Counted from the first letter of the stretch, positions 1 through 9,721 are shown. The stretch: 64,000 bases of DNA from an uncultured Parabacteroides sp. (GCF_902493135.1 NZ_CABUOD010000019.1:1-64000); one strand, 5' to 3'. The notes: a model not told the origin generated them from the sequence alone. A program made the numbers and translations.

Positions 1-94
1 ACTTATAATATAGACTTTTATTTTTTAAGCTGTGCTCTTTTATTAATTAAATACATAAAAAGCAACCATACAGCAAAAGTGAACAAGACCCGAT

Positions 95-313
95 TTGAAC
101 ACTGCCAGAGCAAAAATCAATAACAATGAGTTGACTACCGGAGATTTTCGTTATGTGATTCATCAAGTTCCTTATACAGAAGCGGCGGAAAGAGAATTTG
201 TAATTGAAGAATCATTCTATTTCTTCCCGATTCAGAAGGCCAACCTTGACGAAAATCCAAATCTCGAACAAAACAATAATTGGGGCGGAACTTTTAATCC
301 GACAATGGAATAA
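95..313 (+). pseudogene. C-terminal remnant of a RagB/SusD-type surface glycan-binding protein
   Basis: The 72-residue reading frame ends with a segment typical of the SusD C-terminus (FYFFPIQKANLDENPNLEQN; the usual form is a F-P-I motif followed by L-N-P-N-L-x-Q-N). SusD lipoproteins are about 500-600 residues, so only the last eighth is present. The only start is a TTG, and the same frame has a TGA at 80-82 and further stops upstream, so this is not simply cut off by the window edge. It has no signal peptide and no SusC partner in view. A strong terminator follows. I read it as the stub left when a polysaccharide utilisation locus was deleted. Family assignment is fairly firm; the history is inferred. 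Confidence 0.7.
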
Positions 314-339
314 ATTATTACTTTTGTTTTTTCATAAAT

Positions 340-391
340 AAAGAGGGAGGCCAAAAAGACTTACAACCCTTTGGTTGTCCCTCTTTTTTTG
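340..391 (+). terminator. Rho-independent terminator after the SusD remnant
   Basis: An AAGAGGGA / TCCCTCTT stem, with an inner CAACC/GGTTG pair, is followed by a run of T. It separates the remnant from the exported-sugar cassette that begins at 427. Confidence 0.75.
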
Positions 392-426
392 TTTTCGTTA
401 TTTATTAACTTAATCTATATCAGGCG

Positions 427-1317
427 ATGAAAACTAAATTCTCTTTATTGATTTTTGCTTTGTTGTTTATGTGTTCCGGAATGATGGCTCAAGATAAGAT
501 AACGATCGGGGTCATCCAGTATGATTTGGGCGATATCGATAAAAGCTTTAAAGACCTGCATGAACAGGGATTCGGCTCTTGTGAGCTTAATTATCAGAAA
601 AACAAGTTTACAAAAGATTTTGCTGAAAAAGTAAAGGCGGCATCCAAGAAACATAATATAAAAGTGACAACAGTTGTCGGCGTACCCGGAAGCCATTGTG
701 TTTGGAATTTCCGTCAAGGACCGGCGACGATCGGTCTGGTCCCGAAAGAAGAACGGGCAGAGAAAATTAAAGTATATCACGAGATGATTGATTTTTGCGC
801 TATGGCGGAAGTGCCTGCCATGCACTCCCATTTCGGTTTTATACCGGAAGATCCCTCTTCCGAACAATACAAAGATTTTATCAAGGTTATGCAGGATTTG
901 GCAAATTATGCTAAGGAACGCAACGTGATGATCTATTTTGAAACCGGACAGGAAACGCCGACAACTTTGATCCGTGCCATTAAAGACATAGCTACGGGCA
1001 ATGTGTTTATCAATTGCGATCTGGCTAATCTATTGATGTACGGGAAAGCGAATTCTCTGGATGCCGTGAAGCAGTTCGGTAGCCTGATCAAGGAATTCCA
1101 TGCAAAAGACGGTAAATATCCGGACCCGAACAATCCGTATGAATTGGGAGCAGAAGTGCCCATCCCTACCGGAGAGGTGAATTTCCCGGCCGTCATAGCT
1201 GAACTGAAGAAGCAAGGATTTCAGGGAGCATTGACTATTGAATGCGAATTAAATGGTGCAAGACATGATTATGTGATAAAAACACGTGAATATCTGCAAG
1301 AATTATTAGATAATTAG
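427..1317 (+). CDS. Exported sugar-phosphate-isomerase/epimerase-like TIM-barrel protein
   Basis: A 296-residue protein that starts with a Sec signal peptide (hydrophobic residues 5-20, ending in MMAQ), so the mature protein should be periplasmic or surface-associated. The rest matches the xylose-isomerase-like TIM barrel (AP endonuclease 2 family). Glu/His/Asp metal-site residues are visible in MHSHFGF, YFETGQ, NCDLAN, EFHAKD and TIECELN. Exported members of this family occur beside Gfo/Idh/MocA oxidoreductases and DUF1080 proteins, which is the order seen here. Likely chemistry is isomerisation, epimerisation or lyase action on an oxidised sugar; the substrate cannot be read from sequence. 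It is 69 bp upstream of the oxidoreductase gene on the same strand, probably in one operon. Confidence 0.8.
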   Translation: MKTKFSLLIFALLFMCSGMMAQDKITIGVIQYDLGDIDKSFKDLHEQGFGSCELNYQKNKFTKDFAEKVKAASKKHNIKVTTVVGVPGSHCVWNFRQGPATIGLVPKEERAEKIKVYHEMIDFCAMAEVPAMHSHFGFIPEDPSSEQYKDFIKVMQDLANYAKERNVMIYFETGQETPTTLIRAIKDIATGNVFINCDLANLLMYGKANSLDAVKQFGSLIKEFHAKDGKYPDPNNPYELGAEVPIPTGEVNFPAVIAELKKQGFQGALTIECELNGARHDYVIKTREYLQELLDN

Positions 1318-1386
1318 TATATTTGTCAGATATTATTTATATTTTTAAATAATTGGTTGCTAATCTATATAAATTATTATTTTACT

Positions 1387-2643
1387 ATGAGAACAAGCAG
1401 AAGAGGTTTTCTGAAAACTCTTGGAGGGGTTGCGCTCTTTTCGATTGTGCCGCGCCACGTATTGGGAAACGGGTATATTGCTCCAAGTGATCAATTGACT
1501 AAAGGTATTATTGGTACCGGAGGGATGGGAAGAGGCCATGTGGGCTATGCCGGTACACGTTTGGTTGCCGTTTGTGACGTTGATAAAAATCACCTTGAAC
1601 TGGGAAAGAAACTGGTGAAGGAAAAAATAGCCGCTTATCATGATTTCCGCGATTTGATTCTGGATCCGAATGTCGATATCGTGCACATCGCCACTCCGCC
1701 TCATTGGCATGGTATCATGTCCGTCGAAGCCGCTAAAGCCGGAAAAGACATCTGGTGTGAAAAACCGATGACCCGTACGATCGGTGAAGGAAAGCGCGTG
1801 ATGGAGGCCGTACAGCAATACGGGTGTATGTTCCGCCTGAATACATGGTTCCGTTTTACAGACCAGTTTTACGGACTGGGCACTCCCGTCAAGCCGTTGA
1901 AAAAACTGGTACAAAGCGGATTGTTGGGATGGCCGTTGAAGGTGACGATCAGTGCGCATACCGGATTCAACTGGAAGTTCTTCTGGGTAGGAAAAGAATA
2001 TCTCGAACCGCAACCGGTCCCGTCAGAACTGGATTACGACATGTGGCTTGGCCCGGCTCCTTACAAGCCTTATAATCCGCATCGTGTACACCAGACTTTC
2101 CGCGGATACTGGGATTATGACGGAGGCGGACTCGGAGATATGGGGCAGCACTATATCGATCCCGTACAATATATATTAGGTAAAGACGATACCAGCCCCG
2201 TTAAAGTGGAAGTGGATGCTCCGCAACAACATCCGGACGCTGTCGGTACTTGGCGTTCCATTACCTACACGTATGACGATGGTTGTCAGATCGTCCTTTG
2301 GGGGGGGGATTTCGGTGATCCGAATACGCCGTATATCGCCGGACCGAAAGGTAATGTTTATAAGAATTTTGTATGCGATATTCCTGATTGGGAGAAGAAA
2401 CTTGCCGACTTCCCCGAACCTGAATCGCAGGTTACGGACTTTATCGAATGTGTGAAGACACGCCAGCCTTTCGCCCTGAACGAGAAGAATGGTTTCCGTT
2501 CGGCTACTATTGTCAATATGGGAGCGGTGGCTCTACGTTTGAACCGGACACTGAATTTCGATCCTGTAAAACTTGAATTTATTGACGACGAGGCTGCAAA
2601 TCGTTTGCTGGACCAGCCGATGAGAGCACCCTGGAATATTTAA
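1387..2643 (+). CDS. Tat-exported Gfo/Idh/MocA-family oxidoreductase
   Basis: The start at 1387 gives a 418-residue protein with a twin-arginine signal (RTSRRGFLKTLGG); an upstream in-frame TTG at 1357 only adds an unconvincing leader. A Rossmann nucleotide-binding motif (GIIGTGGMGRGH, about residues 39-50) and the family motif EKPM (about residues 127-130) are clear. Tat export is used for proteins that fold with cofactor in the cytoplasm, so the enzyme probably carries tightly bound NAD(P) into the periplasm. With its neighbours it fits oxidation of a glycoside, for example at C3, before cleavage. A nine-G homopolymer lies inside the gene at 2300-2308 and would break the frame if it slipped. 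Confidence 0.88.
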   Translation: MRTSRRGFLKTLGGVALFSIVPRHVLGNGYIAPSDQLTKGIIGTGGMGRGHVGYAGTRLVAVCDVDKNHLELGKKLVKEKIAAYHDFRDLILDPNVDIVHIATPPHWHGIMSVEAAKAGKDIWCEKPMTRTIGEGKRVMEAVQQYGCMFRLNTWFRFTDQFYGLGTPVKPLKKLVQSGLLGWPLKVTISAHTGFNWKFFWVGKEYLEPQPVPSELDYDMWLGPAPYKPYNPHRVHQTFRGYWDYDGGGLGDMGQHYIDPVQYILGKDDTSPVKVEVDAPQQHPDAVGTWRSITYTYDDGCQIVLWGGDFGDPNTPYIAGPKGNVYKNFVCDIPDWEKKLADFPEPESQVTDFIECVKTRQPFALNEKNGFRSATIVNMGAVALRLNRTLNFDPVKLEFIDDEAANRLLDQPMRAPWNI

Positions 2644-2665
2644 TTCATTCAAAATTCGAAACATA

Positions 2666-5600
2666 ATGAGAAAAGCATATATATCAATAGCTGCCTTACT
2701 GTTATGCGGAAGCATGCTGATGGCGCAGACTCCGGCCAACCGTACGGCCAAAACGACCGCTGCCGATGTGTTGGCTCAGATGCCTGCGGCGAAACAGGCG
2801 GCGTACAATAAACTGATTGGTGATTTGAGCTCTACCGGCGAAGAAGGTGTTCTGATGCTGGTAAACATGATAAATGCTCCGGGCAAAGGTAGCAACGCAA
2901 ATGTCGACTACGCCTTGAGCGGCCTGACACATTATGTCATGGCAAAAGGCGAGGAGAATGCCCGGTTGGTGACTGCAAATGCTTATCTGAAGGCGTTGGA
3001 AATGGTAAACGAGCGCGAAACGAAAGCGTTTATTATCCGTCAACTTCAGATGTTGGGAAAAGACGAATGCATAGATGCACTGGCTTCTTATCTGAATGAT
3101 GAGTCGTTGAGCGGTCCCGCCGCCCGTGCGCTGGCTGCCAACGGTAGCGAAAAAGCCGGACAGGCATTGGTTGCAGCCTTGAAGAGCCGTTCCGGTTCTC
3201 CCAAAACACAAAAGGATGTGATCCGTGCGATTGCTGATGCCCGGGTGGATGGGGCTGAACCTGTCTTGTTGGCGTTGCAGGGAGCATCCGATCCGAATAT
3301 GCAGAAAGAGGTCTTGTTTGCCTTGAGTTGCATCGGAGGTCCTAATTCCTTGCCGGTTTTGGCGAAAGCGGCCGAGAACGCCGGTTACACAATGGAAATG
3401 ACCGGTGCCAACGAAGCTTATATCGCTTTGTTGAAACGATTGGTAAAGAGTGATCGCGTGGCGGTGATGAAGGCCGCAAAGAAATTGCAGAAAGAAGCGG
3501 CTAAGGCCGGACAGGAACAGACACGGGAAGCCGCCTTGCAGATACTTTTAGCTGCCGAAGAACCGGCCAAAGTATCCAAAATGGTCATCGCTGCCATGAA
3601 AGATCCGAGCAAGAATTACCGGAATGCGGCTTTGAGCTACGCTTCCGGTTTTGCGGATAAGGAGTTGTATATCGAACTGATGAAAATGGTTCCGAAAGCC
3701 AAACCTGAATTGAAAATAGATCTCTTGAACTGGATCGGACGCGAGGCCAAGAAACCGTCCAAACACGATATTATCCAGAATCTGGAAATACGTTTCGATC
3801 TTCCTGCCAAGCAAATCTTGTTGGAGCAGCTCGGTGATGCCAACTTCGACGTGAAGCAGGCTACCGCTTGGACATTGGTGAAGATAGGTGATAAGTCTTA
3901 TATCCCTTCGTTGGCCGAATTGCTGAAGAACGATGACAAGCAAGTTGTCTTGTTAGGACAGGATGCTCTGGCCGCTTTCCCCGGAGATATCGACGGAGCG
4001 GTGGCGAAGGCTGTCTCTTCTGCTGCCAATGCAGGCAAAATAGCCGGACTCGAATTGTTGGCCATGCGCAAGGCTACTGCTAATATCAACACCGTGCTGG
4101 ATCAGATCCAGACGGGTGCTCCTGAAGTGAAGGCAGCGGCTTACGTGGCTTTGAAGGATGTGGTGGGAGAACGGGATATAACCAATATGTGCGGTATGCT
4201 GGAAACAGCCGACGCATTGGCTGTTCCTCCTATGCAACGGGCTGTTATTTCGGCATTGTCCTCTCTTCCTGCTGCCGACCGGGTAGAAATGGTGACACGC
4301 CGTATGTTGCAGGCTGGCAATAAGGATTATTTGTATTATCTGGTGTTGTCTTCTACCGGCCAGCCGGATGCGTTGACGACGATCGTGAAAGGTTTTCGTT
4401 CCAATACGGGGGTTAAACGAGATGCTGCCTTCGAAGCTTTGCTGAATTGGAAGGGTATTGAAGTGGCGGACGAATTATATACGATCTGCAAGGAAAACCC
4501 GTCGTCCGATTATTTTGATCCGGCTCTCACTACCTATGTGAAACTGGTTTCCAATCCGGCCTTTACAGGTGAAAACCGTTTGTTGAGCCTGCGTAAGGCA
4601 ATGGAAATAGCTAAAACGGATGCACAGAAGATCGCCATCCTGCAACAGATTGAAAATACCGGAACATTCTTGGGCATGTTGTATGCCGGCGAATTCCTGG
4701 ACCAGAAACCTGTGCAACAGGCTGCTGCCAATGCTGTTATGAATATCGCTTTGGGCAATAAGGAGTATATGGGGGCGAATGTCCGTGCCTTGTTGAACAA
4801 GGTGATGGATGTGCTTGACAATCCGGATGCAGGTTACCAGAAGGAAGCGATCAAGAAACATCTGGCCGAGATGCCGCAGGGCGAAGGATTCGTCTCGTTG
4901 TTCAACGGCAAGGATTTGACCGGCTGGAAAGGTTTGGTACAAAACCCGATTGCACGTGCGAAAATGAAACCGGCACAGTTGGCTAAAGAGCAGGTGAAAG
5001 CCGATGAAAACATGCGTCGGGATTGGAAGGTCGAAAATGGCCTATTGGTATTCGAAGGAAGCGGTTACGATAACTTATGTACGGAAAAACAGTATGGCGA
5101 CTTCGAAATGTATGTGGACTGGATGCTCGATCCGGCCGGTCCCGAAGCGGATGCCGGTATTTACCTGCGTGGTACGCCTCAGGTACAGATTTGGGATACT
5201 GCACGTGTAAACGTAGGGGCGCAGGTCGGTTCCGGTGGACTATACAACAACCAGGTGAACGAGAGCAAACCGTCGAAAGTGGCAGATAATAAGTTGGGTG
5301 AATGGAACAGCTTCTATATCAAGATGGTTGGTGACCGTGTAACTGTCGTGTTGAATGGAGAGAAAGTCGTGGATGATGTGATCCTGGAGAACTATTGGGA
5401 TCGTAAACTCCCGATCTTCCCGACCGAACAGATCGAATTGCAGGCTCATGGCAGCAAGGTCTATTACCGGAATATTTATGTAAAAGAGTTGGAACGCAAG
5501 GAACCGTTCAAACTTTCAGCCGAAGAAGAGAAGGAAGGATTCAAGATTTTGTTCGACGGTACGAACATGCATGAATGGACAGGCAATACAGTCGATTATA

Positions 5601-6121
5601 CCTTGGAAGACGGTTGTATCTCCATGATTCCGAGCAAGAGCTACGGTGGAAACTTATATACGAAAGACGAGTATGGCAACTTCGTATACCGTTTCGAATT
5701 CCAATTGACGCCGGGTGCTAATAACGGTGTCGGTATCCGTACCCCGATGGAAGGGGATGCCGCTTATGTCGGCATGGAAATCCAGATTCTGGATTGCGAA
5801 CATCCGATTTATAAGGATATTACTCCTTTGCAGCATCACGGTTCCGTTTATGGAATTATCCCGGCTAAGGCGGATCATCATAGTGCGTTCAAACCTGCGG
5901 GTGAATGGAATTATGAAGAAATTGTAGCCGATGGCGATAATATCAAGGTGACGGTCAACGGTGTGGTGATTATGGAAGGCAATATCCGGGAAGCGACGAA
6001 GAACGGTACGGCCGACCATAAGGAACATCCGGGCCTGTTCAATAAGAAAGGACATATCGGTTTCTTAGGTCATGGCTCTCCCGTCAAGTTCCGTAACATC
6101 CGTATTAAAGAGTTGAAATAA
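2666..6121 (+). CDS. Large secreted HEAT-repeat protein with two DUF1080 (3-keto-glycoside hydrolase-type) domains
   Basis: An 1151-residue protein with a Sec signal peptide (ends LMAQ). Residues about 50-730 are an Ala/Leu/Lys-rich array of HEAT-like helical repeats. Two concanavalin-like DUF1080 domains follow: FVSLFNGKDLTGW near residue 740 and FKILFDGTNMHEW near residue 958. DUF1080 proteins have been linked to hydrolysis or hydration of 3-keto-glycosides; the pairing with a Tat oxidoreductase and an isomerase 22 bp and 1.3 kb upstream supports that role here. The HEAT array may hold the partner enzymes or the polymeric substrate (inference). It is the last gene of the cassette and is followed by a terminator. 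Confidence 0.85.
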   Translation: MRKAYISIAALLLCGSMLMAQTPANRTAKTTAADVLAQMPAAKQAAYNKLIGDLSSTGEEGVLMLVNMINAPGKGSNANVDYALSGLTHYVMAKGEENARLVTANAYLKALEMVNERETKAFIIRQLQMLGKDECIDALASYLNDESLSGPAARALAANGSEKAGQALVAALKSRSGSPKTQKDVIRAIADARVDGAEPVLLALQGASDPNMQKEVLFALSCIGGPNSLPVLAKAAENAGYTMEMTGANEAYIALLKRLVKSDRVAVMKAAKKLQKEAAKAGQEQTREAALQILLAAEEPAKVSKMVIAAMKDPSKNYRNAALSYASGFADKELYIELMKMVPKAKPELKIDLLNWIGREAKKPSKHDIIQNLEIRFDLPAKQILLEQLGDANFDVKQATAWTLVKIGDKSYIPSLAELLKNDDKQVVLLGQDALAAFPGDIDGAVAKAVSSAANAGKIAGLELLAMRKATANINTVLDQIQTGAPEVKAAAYVALKDVVGERDITNMCGMLETADALAVPPMQRAVISALSSLPAADRVEMVTRRMLQAGNKDYLYYLVLSSTGQPDALTTIVKGFRSNTGVKRDAAFEALLNWKGIEVADELYTICKENPSSDYFDPALTTYVKLVSNPAFTGENRLLSLRKAMEIAKTDAQKIAILQQIENTGTFLGMLYAGEFLDQKPVQQAAANAVMNIALGNKEYMGANVRALLNKVMDVLDNPDAGYQKEAIKKHLAEMPQGEGFVSLFNGKDLTGWKGLVQNPIARAKMKPAQLAKEQVKADENMRRDWKVENGLLVFEGSGYDNLCTEKQYGDFEMYVDWMLDPAGPEADAGIYLRGTPQVQIWDTARVNVGAQVGSGGLYNNQVNESKPSKVADNKLGEWNSFYIKMVGDRVTVVLNGEKVVDDVILENYWDRKLPIFPTEQIELQAHGSKVYYRNIYVKELERKEPFKLSAEEEKEGFKILFDGTNMHEWTGNTVDYTLEDGCISMIPSKSYGGNLYTKDEYGNFVYRFEFQLTPGANNGVGIRTPMEGDAAYVGMEIQILDCEHPIYKDITPLQHHGSVYGIIPAKADHHSAFKPAGEWNYEEIVADGDNIKVTVNGVVIMEGNIREATKNGTADHKEHPGLFNKKGHIGFLGHGSPVKFRNIRIKELK

Positions 6122-6141
6122 TGCTTTTTTATCTATAGTTA

Positions 6142-6185
6142 AATAGCAGCATAGGCAGGAATTAGCTTGTGCTGCTATTTTTTTA
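6142..6185 (+). terminator. Rho-independent terminator of the sugar cassette
   Basis: A 10-bp stem AATAGCAGCA / TGCTGCTATT is followed by a run of seven T. Confidence 0.8.
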
Positions 6186-6232
6186 TGATAAATGATAGGA
6201 TTGAAATACCTTGAATATTAAGGGGAATAAAA

Positions 6233-6264
6233 TTTGTTGATCTGATTTATTATAACGACTTTTG
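6233..6264 (+). promoter_or_regulatory. Promoter of the sensor kinase gene
   Basis: TTTG at 6233-6236, a 20-nt spacer, then GACTTTTG at 6257-6264, one base off the TAnnTTTG consensus. Confidence 0.55.
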
Positions 6265-6290
6265 TACGGAAGATAACTAAAGTCGTGTTC

Positions 6291-8660
6291 ATGGAAGTAG
6301 ACCGGTATCAATTAATATTAGATAATGCTCAAGTTGGCTGGTGGGAAGCTGATTTTGAAGAAAGATGTTATATCTGTTCGGACTATTTGATTAGTCTCCT
6401 GGAGTTGGATGGTCCGAAAATCCTCTTAGCAGATTTCCTTTTGTTGATCCGTGAAGACTATCGGGACCGTATTGCCAACGAGTTCGCTTTCTTTAAAGGG
6501 ATTGGCATATACGAACAGATCTTTCCGATGAAAACTTGTTATGGGTACAGGTTTGTCCGCACAAAGATTTATAAACGTGAAAAGGCTCCCGACGGCAAGT
6601 TGACCGTATTGGGTATTTTACAGTTGATCCCTTTTAGCGAGACGGAGGAGAACAGGCCTGTTGTGAATGGGCAAGTCGATAGTGTTCTCAGGCATTTGGG
6701 GAGCTTGTCCCGTGCCTTGCATTCTTTTATCCAGACAAATGATTTGCACAAATCGATCCATTTGGCTCTTACGGAGATTCTGTTTTCGATCGATACGAAA
6801 GGCCGTGTATATATTATGGAATATGGGGATGAAGGGCTGATCGGCTGCACATATGAGGTGTGTAGTGAAGGGATTGAGCCTGTTCGTCTGTCTTTGCAAA
6901 ACATTCCGGTTGCGACATTGCCCTGGTCTACACAGAAGATACGGAATTTATATCCGGTTTTGATTAACAATCTGGATGAATTGCCTCCTGAAGCGGCAGA
7001 GGAAAAACGTTATCTGAAAGTGCGCGGCGTTTGTTCCCTGATTTTGATACCGTTGATAATCAAAGGTGAGCCGTGGGGATATATGGGGATAGATATCGTG
7101 GATAAATATCGTATGTGGAGCTTGGAGGATTACCAGTGGTTATCGTCTATTTCGAATATCATCAGTATAATAACGAAGATGGCTCGTACCAATGAGGCAT
7201 TGGACCATAGCGAAAAACTGCTTCGGAATATCTATACCAATATACCGGTCGGTATCGAGCTGTATGACAAGAATGGCTATTTGGTGGATCTCAATAATAT
7301 GGATGCCGAGATATTCGGTCTTCCCTCCAAAGAGTCGGCTTTAGGGATTAATATCTTTGAAAATCCGATAATCCCCGACGAAGTTCAGAAAAAGCTGATT
7401 CGTCAGGAGCCTGTCTCTTTCCATCTTGATTATTCGTTCAATACCGTTAAAAACGATGCTTATTATCCGACGGTAAAGAGCGGTACGATCGATCTTTTTA
7501 CGAAAGTCAGCATGCTCTATGATATACATGGAGATCTGATTAATTATATGTTCATCAATCTTGATAATACGGATAAGGCGCTCGCCTATAACCGTATCGA
7601 AGAGTTTGAACATTTCTTCAGTTTGGTCAGCCGCTTTGCAAAGGTAGGATATGCCAAATTCGACCTGCTGAGTCGTGACGGTTATGCCATCGACCAGTGG
7701 TATCAGAATTTAGGTGAAAAAGAGGGAACACCCTTACCGGAAGTCATAGGCGTTTATAACCGGATTCATCCGGAAGACCGAAGAGTTATGCTTAATTTCT
7801 TCGAGCGCGTAAAGAAAGGACGGTCTGACTGTATCCGGAAAGAATTAAGGGTGAAGCATGGGGAGAACTGGCGTTGGACTCGTGTGAATGTGATGCGGAA
7901 TACACAGTCTACCGATCCGACGAAGTTGGAAATGATTTGCGTGAATTATGATATTACCGAATTAAAGGAGACGCAGATGCAGCGTGAGAAAGCGGAAGAG
8001 TTGGATCGTTTGAAATCTGCTTTCCTTGCCAATATGAGCCATGAGATCCGGACTCCGCTGAATGCCATTGTCGGATTCTCCACGTTGTTGGTCGATACGG
8101 ACGATCCGGAAGAAAAGAAGCAGTTTGTCGAGATTATCCAGAAAAACAATGAACTGTTGTTGCAGTTGATTTCCGATGTGCTGGATTTGGCCAAGATAGA
8201 ATCCGGCATAATCGAATTGAAACTTGTCGAGGTCGACCTGCGTGAACTGTGTAAAGAACTGGTCGTTTCGATGCGCATCAAAGTGCCGGCTGAAGTCGCG
8301 CTATGTGTGGCTCCGGACCTGCCTTTCTGTATTATGCGTTGCGATAAGGTGAGGCTGACACAGATCATATCCAACTTTATTAATAATGCCATCAAGCATA
8401 CCAACAGGGGAACGATCGTGCTTGGTTACGAGGTACGGCAGGATGAAATTGAATTCTCTGTGACGGATACCGGAGACGGTATGTCGCCCGAAGTGCAGCA
8501 GCATGTGTTCGACCGTTTCTATAAAGGAAACAGTTTCAAGCAGGGGACGGGTTTGGGACTCTCGATCTGCAAGAGTATAATCGAACAGGTAGGCGGAAGA
8601 ATCGGGGTAGAGTCCGAAGAAGGGAAAGGTTCCCGTTTCTGGTTTACTTTACCCCATTAG
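6291..8660 (+). CDS. Cytoplasmic PAS/GAF sensor histidine kinase
   Basis: About 789 residues with no transmembrane segment. An N-terminal PAS-like region and a GAF-like region (about residues 130-300) are followed by two PAS domains (about 310-560), a HisKA domain with the phosphoacceptor in NMSHEIRTPLN (about residue 583), and a HATPase_c domain with N box (NNAIKHTN), DTGDGM and GTGLGLSICKS motifs. No receiver domain is fused and no response regulator is adjacent, so it is an orphan soluble kinase. GTG at 6285 is an alternative start two codons upstream. It converges on upp with only 9 bp between stops. Confidence 0.88.
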   Translation: MEVDRYQLILDNAQVGWWEADFEERCYICSDYLISLLELDGPKILLADFLLLIREDYRDRIANEFAFFKGIGIYEQIFPMKTCYGYRFVRTKIYKREKAPDGKLTVLGILQLIPFSETEENRPVVNGQVDSVLRHLGSLSRALHSFIQTNDLHKSIHLALTEILFSIDTKGRVYIMEYGDEGLIGCTYEVCSEGIEPVRLSLQNIPVATLPWSTQKIRNLYPVLINNLDELPPEAAEEKRYLKVRGVCSLILIPLIIKGEPWGYMGIDIVDKYRMWSLEDYQWLSSISNIISIITKMARTNEALDHSEKLLRNIYTNIPVGIELYDKNGYLVDLNNMDAEIFGLPSKESALGINIFENPIIPDEVQKKLIRQEPVSFHLDYSFNTVKNDAYYPTVKSGTIDLFTKVSMLYDIHGDLINYMFINLDNTDKALAYNRIEEFEHFFSLVSRFAKVGYAKFDLLSRDGYAIDQWYQNLGEKEGTPLPEVIGVYNRIHPEDRRVMLNFFERVKKGRSDCIRKELRVKHGENWRWTRVNVMRNTQSTDPTKLEMICVNYDITELKETQMQREKAEELDRLKSAFLANMSHEIRTPLNAIVGFSTLLVDTDDPEEKKQFVEIIQKNNELLLQLISDVLDLAKIESGIIELKLVEVDLRELCKELVVSMRIKVPAEVALCVAPDLPFCIMRCDKVRLTQIISNFINNAIKHTNRGTIVLGYEVRQDEIEFSVTDTGDGMSPEVQQHVFDRFYKGNSFKQGTGLGLSICKSIIEQVGGRIGVESEEGKGSRFWFTLPH

Positions 8661-8669
8661 ATTTGTATT

Positions 8670-9323
8670 TTATTCTTTCTCACCGTAAGACAAATCACCG
8701 GCGTCGCCTAATCCCGGAACGATGTAAGAATGATCGTCCAGTTCATCGTCGACAGCCGCTACCCATACGGTTGTGATATCGTCCGGCATTTTACGTTGGA
8801 TATATTCGATTGCCTGCTTGCTGGCAATGATGGAAGCGACATGGATATGTGCCGGGTGCCCTTTGGTGCGCAATGCCTCATAGGCCAGTTCCATGGAGCT
8901 GCCGGTAGCCAGCATCGGGTCCGTTATAATCAATGTCTTGTCCGTTAATCGGGGAGAAGCGATGTATTCGATATGAATATCGAAGTTCAGGCGGTCCTTG
9001 TATTTCCTGTAAGCGGAAACGAATGCATTTTCCGCATTGTCCAGATAGCTTAGGAAGCCTTGATGGTAGGGAAGACCGGCACGCAGGATCGTACTGATGA
9101 CGACTGAATCGTCGGGAGTATTCATCGGTGCTGTTCCCAGAGGAGATTGAATGTCTTTTGTGCTGTAAGTGAAATCCTTACTGATCTCGTAGGCCATGAT
9201 TTCACCTATCCGCTCGATGTTACGGCGGAAGCGCATGCTGTCTTTTTGTATATTGACGTCGCGCAGTTCTGCGACAAACCGGTTTAACACCGAGTTTGAT
9301 TCTCCAAGATTAACTATTTTCAT
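8670..9323 (-). CDS. upp: Uracil phosphoribosyltransferase
   Basis: A 217-residue enzyme of pyrimidine salvage that makes UMP from uracil and PRPP in the cytosol. The PRPP loop (LIITDPMLATGSS) and the uracil-binding C-terminal loop (YIVPGLGDAGD) are intact. I chose the ATG at 9323, which gives the usual N-terminus MKIVNLGES; an upstream in-frame extension to 9347 adds eight residues without family support. It reads alone, away from the HU gene that lies upstream on the same strand. Confidence 0.93.
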   Translation of the reverse strand: MKIVNLGESNSVLNRFVAELRDVNIQKDSMRFRRNIERIGEIMAYEISKDFTYSTKDIQSPLGTAPMNTPDDSVVISTILRAGLPYHQGFLSYLDNAENAFVSAYRKYKDRLNFDIHIEYIASPRLTDKTLIITDPMLATGSSMELAYEALRTKGHPAHIHVASIIASKQAIEYIQRKMPDDITTVWVAAVDDELDDHSYIVPGLGDAGDLSYGEKE

Positions 9324-9375
9324 GATTGAATTGTCATTTTCCGGCACCGAAATTACTTATAATTTGGACAGGTTG

Positions 9376-9413
9376 CAAAAAAGAAGGCAACCTTTTTTAG
9401 ATTGCCTCCCTTT
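9376..9413 (-). terminator. Terminator of the HU gene
   Basis: On the minus strand a GAGGCAA / TTGCCTT hairpin is followed by a T run. It sits between the HU and upp genes. Confidence 0.7.
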
Positions 9414-9430
9414 GTCAGGTAAAAAAAGTA

Positions 9431-9721
9431 TTACTTCTTTTCTCCGGGTTTGTTAATTGCATCCAACAAATACTTACCCGGTTTGAACTTCACGGTCGTT
9501 CTGGCTGGAATCATAACAGGTGTTCCAGTCTTGGGGTTACGAGCTAAACGTTCAGTCTGCGGATGCGGTATCAATGTACCGAAACCGATCAATACGATTT
9601 CTTCGTTGTTAGACATGGCTTCTGTTACGATGTCGACATAAGCATCCAACAATTTCTTCGCTTTTTGTTTCTGTAATCCCGATCTCTGGGCCAGGGCCTC
9701 AATCAATTCTGCTTTGTTCAT
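9431..9721 (-). CDS. HU/IHF-family DNA-binding protein
   Basis: A 96-residue histone-like protein. The helical N-terminus (MNKAELIEALAQRSGLQKQK) and the DNA-binding arm region (RNPKTGTPVMIPARTTVKFKPGK) with the conserved RNP motif are typical of HU/IHF. It bends and compacts DNA. A minus-strand promoter box lies 33 bp upstream and a terminator follows, so it is monocistronic. Confidence 0.93.
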   Translation of the reverse strand: MNKAELIEALAQRSGLQKQKAKKLLDAYVDIVTEAMSNNEEIVLIGFGTLIPHPQTERLARNPKTGTPVMIPARTTVKFKPGKYLLDAINKPGEKK

